Part shown: piece by piece, positions 1 through 5,876 of the stretch | Position numbering within the stretch: position 1 is the first letter of the stretch | How the letters are laid out: each line of letters opens with the position of its first letter | Assembly: GCA_937880835.1 (NCBI GenBank) | Contig: CALGRN010000038.1 | Coordinates: forward strand, 1 to 5,876 | DNA length: 5,876 bases | Source of the DNA: an uncultured Prevotella sp. | GTDB taxonomy: Bacteria; Bacteroidota; Bacteroidia; Bacteroidales; Bacteroidaceae | Direction of reading: 5' to 3' | Made by a program: the position numbers and the translations under genes | Notes under the pieces: model-generated | Database searches by the model: none | What the model saw: the letters and a program-made list of their open reading frames with translations, nothing else | What the model was told of the DNA's origin: nothing

Positions 1-75
1 ATTGTTTCGCACTGCAAAAGCTATTGTTTTGCACTCTGAAAGTTATCCTTTCGGCATGCAAAACAATAGCTTTTG
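1..75. repeat. Degenerate 22-bp tandem repeat containing a 19-bp inverted repeat
   Basis: Bases 1-22 and 23-44 are two copies of a 22-bp unit: ATTGTTTCGCACT (1-13) matches ATTGTTTTGCACT (23-35) at 12 of 13 positions, and the copies then read GCAAAAGCT and CTGAAAGTT. Bases 45-66 resemble a third, more diverged copy. Superimposed is a perfect 19-bp inverted repeat, CAAAAGCTATTGTTTTGCA (15-33) against 57-75. Its 23-base interior can pair further, with 36-42 against 48-54 including one G-T wobble, leaving a 5-base loop. The result is a long hairpin with a small symmetric internal loop. The array begins at the window edge, so it probably continues outside. I infer an intergenic repeat element of the genome; the family is not identified. 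Confidence 0.6.
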
Positions 76-94
76 AAATACGTCATATATACCA

Positions 95-134
95 GACAGT
101 TATAACAGTGTTTTCAATCACTGTTATAACTGTC
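95..134. terminator. Perfect 16-bp inverted repeat downstream of the operon, possible terminator
   Basis: Bases 95-110 (GACAGTTATAACAGTG) are the exact reverse complement of 119-134, with an 8-base loop TTTTCAAT at 111-118. It lies about 70 bases past the stop of the pump gene, where the operon transcript should end. In the minus direction the stem is followed by TGGTATATAT, not a U-run, so it is a poor canonical intrinsic terminator for this operon. In the plus direction it is followed by the moderately T-rich CGTTCTTGTTTAATTT region, so it could instead stop a transcript entering from the left, or act on both. The stem is AT-rich. Each arm also contains the 8-bp palindrome GTTATAAC, so a protein-binding site is an alternative. 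The inverted repeat is certain; the role is not. Confidence 0.45.
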
Positions 135-202
135 GTTCTTGTTTAATTTCCGAAATTATTTCACATAATGGAAACGAAACTTCGGATTTCAAAAAAGTTC
201 TC
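135..202. other. Intergenic spacer after the pump gene, no gene seen
   Basis: This AT-rich stretch separates the pump stop codon from the inverted repeat at 95-134. It has no credible reading frame. A weak interrupted hairpin is possible (147-151 with 170-174, and 155-159 with 165-169, with a 3-base bulge), which is too slight to call. It presumably forms the 3' untranslated end of the operon transcript. Confidence 0.4.
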
Positions 203-3200
203 TTATTTCACTTTGTTTTTCAACATTTTGAAGTAAAGCAGAGGCACGACAACAAGCGTAAGTATCGTTGACGTTATCGTTCCGCCTATCAATGATATTG
301 CAAGCCCTTGAAATATAGGGTCGAACAGCATGACTATCGCACCGAGAACAACGCTGCCTGCGGTCAGAATAATAGGTGTGGCACGAACCGCTCCCGATTC
401 TATTACGGCTTGTTTCAGCTCTATTCCTTCTTTCAGACGCATGTCGATGAAGTCTATAAGCAATATCGAGTTGCGCACCATGATACCTGCAAGCGCGATG
501 AAACCAATCATCGACGTGGCTGTGAAATAAGCTCCGATCATCCAATGACCCAACACTATTCCGATGAGAGACAACGGAATGGCTGCCAACTGCACCAGAG
601 GAGTGACGAAACTCTTGAACCATCCCACTATGAGAACATATATGATAAGCAGCACGAACATGAAAGCAATGCCCAAATCTCTGAACACTTCGTAGGTGAT
701 TTTCCACTCTCCGTCCCACTTCAACGAGAAATCGTCCTCCATTTCGGGTTGTTTGCTGTATTCCTCTTTAATGGAATAGCCTTCGGGCAGTTTTATTTTT
801 GAAAGCTCTGCCGATGCGTCCGACATGGCATATACGGGACTTTCGAGATTTCCCGCAACTTCTGCCATCACATAAACAACGCGCTTCTGGTTTTTACGAT
901 GTATGCTCTTGTCTTTCGTTTCCTGCCTTACGTTCACCAGATTGCTTATAGATACTGGCATGCCCGCTTTGTTTATGATCTTTGTGCTCATAACTTCGTC
1001 AATGCTCGTTTTTTCCTTTTCGGGCAGTTGAAGCATGACACTCACTTGGTTTATTGATGAAGGTTGATGCATTGTTCCTACCGGCATACCCGACAATACG
1101 CCCCGCATGGTCTGCACAACCTGCGCACTTGCAATGCCGTTCTTCATCGCTTTGTCTTTATCAACATCGAACTTGAATTCCGTTTGGTCATCTTCCACAG
1201 TCCAATCTATGTCAACCACATTTTCAGTGCGTGCAAGAATGTCTTTCACTTGCTTTGCCACCTGCTTCTGTTTCTCGTAGTCAGGTCCGTAGATTTCTGC
1301 CAGCACGGTTGACATAACAGGCGGTCCCGGCGGTGTTTCCACTACCTTCACATTTGCATTATGCCTGCGTCCGATAGCTTGAAGACCTGCTCTCATCGAC
1401 TTGGCGATATCATGGCTCTGTTCACTTCTGTCGCCTTTGTCAACAAGGTTCACTTGTATGTCAGCCACATTATCACCGCTTCGCATGTCATAATGACGCA
1501 CGAGACCGTTGAAACTGATTGGTGCTGATGTTCCGATGTAAGACTGATAATTGGTCACTTTGTCTTGCCTGCTGAGAAATGCGCTAAGTTCTTGAACGAC
1601 GGCGGATGTCCGTTCGAGCGTAGTTCCTTCGGGCATGTCTATCACTACTTGAAATTCGTTCTTGTTGTCGAATGGCAACATCTTCACAGAAACAGCCTTC
1701 GTGTAAAACATTGACAACGTGCCTACGAGTATAGCGGTGAGTATCAGCATGAAAGTCCAACGCTTTTTGCGACTTTCAAGAAAAGGTCTTGTTATTGAAG
1801 AGTAAATCTTGAAGATTTTATTGTCATGATTATTGTGCTCTTCTTTCTCCTTTTCAGCATCCTGTTCTTTTCCTTCGGCATGCATTCCCTTATATCTAAG
1901 GAATATAAAACCGAAATACGGTGTGAGCGTAAGTGCCACGATAAGCGAGAAAGTCATGGCAATAGACGCACCGATAGGCATTGGACTCATGTACGGTCCC
2001 ATCATTCCCGACACGAAAGCCATAGGAAGTACGGCGGCAATGACAGTGAGAGTGGCGAGTATTGTAGGATTTCCCACCTCGTTTATAGCATGCAGAGCCA
2101 ACTGCAAAGGAGGCTTGTTGCTTGTCTTGAAATGCCTGTACATGTTCTCGGCGATGATGATTGAATCGTCGGTTACAATACCGGTGACGAACACGAGTGC
2201 GAAAAGCGTTATTCTGTTAAGTGTATATCCTAAGAAATAATATGCGAAAAGAGTAAGCGCAAACGTTATCGGGACAGACAAAAAGACTACCAGTCCGCCT
2301 CTCCAACCCATTGCGAGCATCACGAATAATGTAACAACAATGATTGCAATCGTAAGATGCCACAGCAGTTCGGAAACCTTATGAGATGCCGTAAGACCAT
2401 AGTTTCTTGTTATTTCCGCATGCAAATCTCCGGTAATCACAGTTTTGTGCATCTCTTCTACCTGCTCCGTTATCTTGTCGGCGAGCTGCATTGCGTCAGC
2501 ACCTTTTATCTTGGCGATGGATATTGTTACTGCTTCGTAAGTGTCGGGGTTGTTCTTGTGCTTCTCAGCATTAGCAGCACCGTAGCCGAAAGCCACATAT
2601 TTGTTAGGCGTTTCAGCACCGTCTTCTATTGCAGCTACTTGATAAAGATAAACCGGTTGACCGTTATTCATACCCACAATGGTATTCTTTATGTCGTCGG
2701 CATTAGTGAAGAAATTACCTGTAAATACCGAACTGACTTCATCGTTCGACACGATGTTGCCACTCTCCATCTGCATATTGTTGGCTTGCAATGCTTGTGC
2801 AACCATGTTGAAATCAACATTACTGCCTCCCATTTTGTCTTTATCCAACAGCACTTTCACCTGTCTGCTCTGTCCGCCAATAATATTAACTTGCGCTACT
2901 TTGGGTATTTTCTTTATGTCATTTGCCACAACTTCTGCAACTTGTCTTATCGAATAGCCGCTCATTTTGTCGCTCCAAAGTGTTACAGACATTACCGGCA
3001 CGTCGTCGATAGCTCTTGTTTTGACCAACGGCATTGTAACTCCTTGCGGCATTTTATCCATGTTCTTAATCAACTCATTATATAGTTTGACAATCGAACG
3101 TTCTACATCTTCGCCTACATAGAACTGCACCGTAAGCATTGCCATACCGTTCATGGATGTCGAATAAACATCTTCAACGCCGCTGATGTTGGCTGCTATC

Positions 3201-3421
3201 TTTTCAAGAGGCTGCACAACTCTTGTCTCTATCTCTTTTGGTGAAGCACCGGGATAACCGACCATGATGTCGGCAATAGGCACTTCAATCTGCGGTTCTT
3301 CTTCGCGTGGAATGTAATACACACTGAACGCGCCCAGAAGCATAAAGGAAATAATCAGAAGTATGCTTAACTTCGAATTGATAAACCCTTTCGCTATCTT
3401 TCCTGAAAATCCATTTTCCAT
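203..3421 (-). CDS. RND-family proton-driven efflux pump, inner-membrane permease
   Basis: Predicted inner-membrane engine of the exporter, coupling proton entry to drug or metabolite export; 1072 residues, full length for an AcrB/HAE1-like RND protein. Both tandem halves are present: TM1 at about 18-37, a large periplasmic loop, TM2-6 at about 353-507, a charged cytoplasmic linker (about 508-553), TM7 at about 555-575, a second periplasmic loop, and TM8-12 at about 914-1064. Proton-relay residues are visible: the TM4 motif GIVTDDS carries D418-D419 (AcrB D407/D408). The TM10 motif GIMVRNSILLIDF has R983 where AcrB has Lys940. The periplasmic motif PGASPKEIE (57-65) is typical of RND pumps. 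PREEEPQI (38-45) and PPGPP (697-701) point to a clade other than classical AcrB. Its ATG follows the adaptor stop by 10 bases, with a Shine-Dalgarno overlapping that stop. It is the last gene of the cassette and has no frameshift. A heavy-metal (CusA-type) role is less likely because the sequence follows HAE1 motifs, but the substrate is unknown. Confidence 0.95.
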   Translation of the reverse strand: MENGFSGKIAKGFINSKLSILLIISFMLLGAFSVYYIPREEEPQIEVPIADIMVGYPGASPKEIETRVVQPLEKIAANISGVEDVYSTSMNGMAMLTVQFYVGEDVERSIVKLYNELIKNMDKMPQGVTMPLVKTRAIDDVPVMSVTLWSDKMSGYSIRQVAEVVANDIKKIPKVAQVNIIGGQSRQVKVLLDKDKMGGSNVDFNMVAQALQANNMQMESGNIVSNDEVSSVFTGNFFTNADDIKNTIVGMNNGQPVYLYQVAAIEDGAETPNKYVAFGYGAANAEKHKNNPDTYEAVTISIAKIKGADAMQLADKITEQVEEMHKTVITGDLHAEITRNYGLTASHKVSELLWHLTIAIIVVTLFVMLAMGWRGGLVVFLSVPITFALTLFAYYFLGYTLNRITLFALVFVTGIVTDDSIIIAENMYRHFKTSNKPPLQLALHAINEVGNPTILATLTVIAAVLPMAFVSGMMGPYMSPMPIGASIAMTFSLIVALTLTPYFGFIFLRYKGMHAEGKEQDAEKEKEEHNNHDNKIFKIYSSITRPFLESRKKRWTFMLILTAILVGTLSMFYTKAVSVKMLPFDNKNEFQVVIDMPEGTTLERTSAVVQELSAFLSRQDKVTNYQSYIGTSAPISFNGLVRHYDMRSGDNVADIQVNLVDKGDRSEQSHDIAKSMRAGLQAIGRRHNANVKVVETPPGPPVMSTVLAEIYGPDYEKQKQVAKQVKDILARTENVVDIDWTVEDDQTEFKFDVDKDKAMKNGIASAQVVQTMRGVLSGMPVGTMHQPSSINQVSVMLQLPEKEKTSIDEVMSTKIINKAGMPVSISNLVNVRQETKDKSIHRKNQKRVVYVMAEVAGNLESPVYAMSDASAELSKIKLPEGYSIKEEYSKQPEMEDDFSLKWDGEWKITYEVFRDLGIAFMFVLLIIYVLIVGWFKSFVTPLVQLAAIPLSLIGIVLGHWMIGAYFTATSMIGFIALAGIMVRNSILLIDFIDMRLKEGIELKQAVIESGAVRATPIILTAGSVVLGAIVMLFDPIFQGLAISLIGGTITSTILTLVVVPLLYFKMLKNKVK

Positions 3422-3422
3422 A

Positions 3423-3434
3423 CCTCAATCCTTA
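3423..3434 (-). promoter_or_regulatory. Ribosome binding site of the RND pump gene, overlapping the adaptor stop codon
   Basis: Read on the minus strand, the junction is TAAGGATTGAGGT then ATG. The adaptor stop TAA is itself part of TAAGGA (3429-3434), whose AAGGA core sits 7 bases from the pump ATG, a good Shine-Dalgarno distance. A second purine block, GAGG (3423-3426), lies too close to the ATG to be the main site. The other two genes have only A/T-rich leaders, so this is the one recognisable Shine-Dalgarno in the window. The overlap suggests translational coupling between adaptor and pump; that is inference. Confidence 0.55.
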
Positions 3435-4511
3435 TTTTAAGATGTTCACTTTTCTTCCGTTATACAGCTTTCCGCTTATGTCCTGCACAATTCTTTCTTT
3501 GCTGTTGAGTCCTGATATGACTTCTACATAATCGTCAAAATCCTTTCCGAGCTTCACCCAACGCAGTATTGCACGGTTGTCTTCACTGATAACATAAACT
3601 CCCGTAAGTTGTTCTTTCCTGACAACGGATGATTTTCTTATTACCACTTTGTTATTGCCGTCTCCCTTAATCTTTCCGGGTATCTGTATTCCGGCATACA
3701 TTCCTGCCTTCAATCCTTTTCTGTCTTCCGGAGACAGTGATACTTTCATAGAGTATTGTCCGCCCGTGAGCGATGCAGAGGGGCTAAGTTCGCTTATTCG
3801 TCCTTTTATATTTGCATTGGCAGATTTTATTTCTATGTTCACGTAATCGCCCGTTTTCATATATTGTATATAGTTTTCGGGAATGCTTGCGGTAACATCC
3901 AAATCGCCCGTTTGCTCTATTACCAATAGCGGTATGCCCGGACTTGCAGTGCTTCCTTCATCAATCAGTTTCTGAGTTATAACACCGTTGAACGGTGCTT
4001 TTATGTTTGTGTATTCGAGCATTGAGTTAACTTCGCGCAAACTTTGACGTGCCATTTGCAGCTTTGCGCGCATAGACACCTTGTTTAACTCCATGTTTTC
4101 AAGTTCTTTATCAGACACGCTGCGCTTTGAATGCAATTTACTGAATCTTTCATAGTCGCGTTCTGCACTCTTATAAGCAGCTTCTGCTTCGGTTATCATG
4201 CTGCTTGCCTGCGCTCTTTTTGCTCTTATATCGTCACTGTTTATAACCATAAGGAGTTGTCCTGCCTTTACAACATCACCCTGTTTCACATATATCCGAT
4301 TGACATATCCCATTATTCTGGTACTTATCATTGCTGTTTTCTTTGCCGAAACAACACCGCTTACGAATATGTTTCCTGCCTGTTGCGATGTCGGTTGATA
4401 TACCTTAACGTTCAAAGCCTCGTCTTCTTTTACTTTGTTTGTGTTTGAAGAACATGATGCCAATGCCGTTGTCATTGCTATTCCAAATAGTATTTTATTT
4501 ATTGTTTTCAT
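3432..4511 (-). CDS. RND efflux periplasmic adaptor (membrane-fusion) lipoprotein
   Basis: Predicted periplasmic adaptor of the HlyD/AcrA family that joins the inner-membrane pump to the outer-membrane channel; 359 residues, typical length. A lipoprotein signal ends in the lipobox LASC with Cys20 as the acylated residue, so the mature protein should be lipid-anchored. Domains in order: first half of the lipoyl-like domain (about 66-90, GYVNRIYVKQGDVVKAGQLL), an alpha-helical hairpin predicted coiled coil (about 95-165, rich in Ala, Glu, Lys and Arg), second lipoyl half (about 170-198, IKAPFNGVITQ then DEGSTASPG), beta-barrel (about 203-270) and membrane-proximal domain (about 280-359). The KAPFNGVI motif is a family hallmark. 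It lies between the channel and pump genes, the position expected of a cognate adaptor. The 15 bases before the ATG are almost purely A/T with no Shine-Dalgarno, as is common in Bacteroidota. No acidic surface-export signal follows Cys20 directly (the next residues are SSNTNK), which fits a periplasm-facing anchor. The substrate is not inferable. Confidence 0.94.
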   Translation of the reverse strand: MKTINKILFGIAMTTALASCSSNTNKVKEDEALNVKVYQPTSQQAGNIFVSGVVSAKKTAMISTRIMGYVNRIYVKQGDVVKAGQLLMVINSDDIRAKRAQASSMITEAEAAYKSAERDYERFSKLHSKRSVSDKELENMELNKVSMRAKLQMARQSLREVNSMLEYTNIKAPFNGVITQKLIDEGSTASPGIPLLVIEQTGDLDVTASIPENYIQYMKTGDYVNIEIKSANANIKGRISELSPSASLTGGQYSMKVSLSPEDRKGLKAGMYAGIQIPGKIKGDGNNKVVIRKSSVVRKEQLTGVYVISEDNRAILRWVKLGKDFDDYVEVISGLNSKERIVQDISGKLYNGRKVNILK

Positions 4512-4526
4512 GATTTTATATTATAT

Positions 4527-5861
4527 TTAATTGCTTGTTGTAAGTAAATCTTTATAGTATGCAGTTATGTTATATTCCATTACAGCCTGTGCAAGTGCGA
4601 GTCTTTTTTGCGACAACTGCGCCTGTGATGCCAACACGTCTGTTGTGCTGACCAATCCTTCCTTATATCTATCGTTTAATATGCGCAACGCCTCTTCCGA
4701 TTGTTCTATGCTTACGTTGTGTTTTTTTATCTCTGCATCCAAATCGTTTAAGTCTCGTTCCGCTTTATCCACCTCCATACGGCTCTTGCTTACATGTTGT
4801 TCGAGCTGTTCTTCCAGTTTCTCTTTCCTCAGCTTTGCAGCTTTTATGTTATGTTTGTCGGTATTTCCGGAGAACAAATTCCAATTCATGCTTATTCCTG
4901 CCAGATAAGAATCTGACTTGAAACCGAATATTTTCTTGTCGTTAAACTGATAACTTCCGAAAGCATTTATTTTCGGAAGAAGATTCATCTTTGCCGATTT
5001 TGTCATCGCATCGGCAGCCTCCACCGCTTTCTGCATTGCCAAAATATCGGGGCGTGTCATGGAAAGTCCGGCGAGAGAGTGCTCATAAGAGAGTTTGACA
5101 AGTGAGTCAGTGAAATACACTTCACTATCTTTTGCGTTCTGCATTCCCATAAGAAGCCTCAATCCATCAGATGCATTCTTGATGCTGCTTTTTGCTTTTT
5201 CGAGTGCACTTTCTATCGTATTGACCTGCACCTGCGCGTTAAGAACATCCGATTTGTGCAATAGTCCTTCTTCATAGAAATTGTTTACCGACTGTGATAT
5301 GCTGTTCAAATCCTGCAATGTCTTTTTCAATACCGATTTGGCATTATATGCAAACTGCAACTGAGTATAGGCTTTACGCACTTCAAACTTTATATATTCT
5401 TTCGTAAACCTTGCTTTGTTTTTGTAAACATCATTCTGCAATTTAGCTCCTTTGCGTGCATATATCATATCCAAGTTTAACAGAGGCATCCTTATATCGA
5501 AACTTGCAGCATAGTTGTGTGAACCTCCGGGACTGTTCAACCTGCCCGGTTCAAAATCCTGCATGGTTACACGGCTCTGCTGCAACAGAAATCCGAAAGC
5601 ATTCAGAGGATTGTTTGTCACCATGGCATTATAGCCTACGGACACCTGCGGAAGATAAACGGCGTCTGTACGGCGGTATTCTTCAACAGAGACACTCGTT
5701 TCAATATCTGCCATTTTTATGTCGGCATTGTTCCTTTCCGCTATGTTCAGAGCCTCGCTCATCGAGATATAGCTCTGCTGCTGTGCATAAGCTTCGGCGT
5801 AAGAGAATAGCAACAGTCCCGCACATAGCGTTTTTAATAATTTGTTATTCATACTTTGCAT
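4527..5861 (-). CDS. TolC-family outer-membrane efflux protein
   Basis: Predicted outer-membrane channel component of a tripartite efflux pump, 444 residues, a usual length for the TolC/OEP family. The N-terminus is a signal peptide: Lys-rich start, hydrophobic core (about residues 11-20) and a likely cleavage after AEAYA at residue 26, leaving QQQSYIS. TolC proteins are internally duplicated, and both halves are visible: NFYEEGLLHKSDVLNAQ (about 194-210) and DRYKEGLVSTTDVLASQAQ (about 397-415) occupy equivalent places, each beside long charged helices that would build the periplasmic tunnel. There is no lipobox Cys in the signal region, so unlike many OprM-type factors it is not a lipoprotein. 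It is the first gene of the cassette, and its TAA stop lies 15 bases before the fusion-protein start. The start chosen is the first ATG; an in-frame ATG three codons later (5850-5852) gives MNNKLLKT and is equally credible, as neither has a Shine-Dalgarno. The reading frame is intact. Family assignment is secure; the substrate is unknown. Confidence 0.93.
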   Translation of the reverse strand: MQSMNNKLLKTLCAGLLLFSYAEAYAQQQSYISMSEALNIAERNNADIKMADIETSVSVEEYRRTDAVYLPQVSVGYNAMVTNNPLNAFGFLLQQSRVTMQDFEPGRLNSPGGSHNYAASFDIRMPLLNLDMIYARKGAKLQNDVYKNKARFTKEYIKFEVRKAYTQLQFAYNAKSVLKKTLQDLNSISQSVNNFYEEGLLHKSDVLNAQVQVNTIESALEKAKSSIKNASDGLRLLMGMQNAKDSEVYFTDSLVKLSYEHSLAGLSMTRPDILAMQKAVEAADAMTKSAKMNLLPKINAFGSYQFNDKKIFGFKSDSYLAGISMNWNLFSGNTDKHNIKAAKLRKEKLEEQLEQHVSKSRMEVDKAERDLNDLDAEIKKHNVSIEQSEEALRILNDRYKEGLVSTTDVLASQAQLSQKRLALAQAVMEYNITAYYKDLLTTSN

Positions 5862-5876
5862 GTTTTTTATTATTAT

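Noticed and set aside
147..174. Interrupted hairpin in the spacer after the pump gene
   Set aside because: Two 5-bp AT-rich stems with a 3-base bulge are too weak to support a terminator or RNA element.
189..719. Open frame of 176 codons on the minus strand overlapping the end of the pump gene
   Set aside because: It is a shifted frame of the same strand, with a His/Arg/Ser-rich composition typical of out-of-frame translation. The pump frame continues intact to its own stop at 203, so this is not a frameshift.
308..802. Open frame of 164 codons on the plus strand opposite the 3' part of the pump gene
   Set aside because: It is antisense to conserved helices TM8-12, has low-complexity polar composition, and no start signal or motif.
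1874..1884. TTCGGCATGCA, also found at 50-60 in the repeat array
   Set aside because: An 11-base match inside a coding linker with no further flanking similarity; chance is the simpler explanation.
2357..3085. Open frame of 242 codons on the plus strand inside the pump gene
   Set aside because: It is antisense to a strongly supported RND sequence. Its product is rich in Cys, His and Tyr, has no recognisable domain, and looks like a shadow of the real frame.
5862..5876. A/T-rich bases upstream of the outer-membrane factor as a promoter
   Set aside because: Only 15 bases are available, and no Bacteroidota -7 (TAnnTTTG) or -33 element can be seen. The promoter must lie outside the window.

Overview
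The window holds one complete three-gene efflux cassette, all on the minus strand, plus a roughly 200-base intergenic tail at the low-coordinate end. The likely source is a member of the Bacteroidota, most plausibly a Prevotella-like Bacteroidales species. This is an inference from protein style, AT-rich start regions mostly lacking Shine-Dalgarno sequences, and the repeat style. No marker gene fixes the taxon.

Layout in transcription order, from right to left: (1) a TolC-family outer-membrane factor (4527-5861); (2) a lipoprotein membrane-fusion protein (3432-4511), 15 bases further on; (3) a full-length 12-helix RND inner-membrane pump (203-3421), 10 bases further on. Gaps are tiny and no promoter or terminator is seen between the genes, so they should form one transcript. 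Its promoter lies beyond the right edge, since only 15 bases precede the first gene. Together they encode all three parts of a tripartite proton-driven exporter spanning both membranes. The substrate cannot be read from the sequence. No regulator gene is present in the window.

The tail (1-202) has no convincing gene. It contains two strong inverted repeats. One is a perfect 16-bp stem with an 8-base loop (95-134), a possible terminator. The other is a 19-bp perfect inverted repeat (15-33 with 57-75) embedded in a degenerate 22-bp tandem repeat that starts at or before the window edge.

The pump belongs to an RND clade distinct from classical AcrB, judged by a PREEEPQI stretch after the first helix, a PPGPP loop, and Arg in place of the AcrB Lys940 proton-relay residue. 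I see no evidence of a wholly new system. The most uncharacterised part is the repeat region at 1-134.
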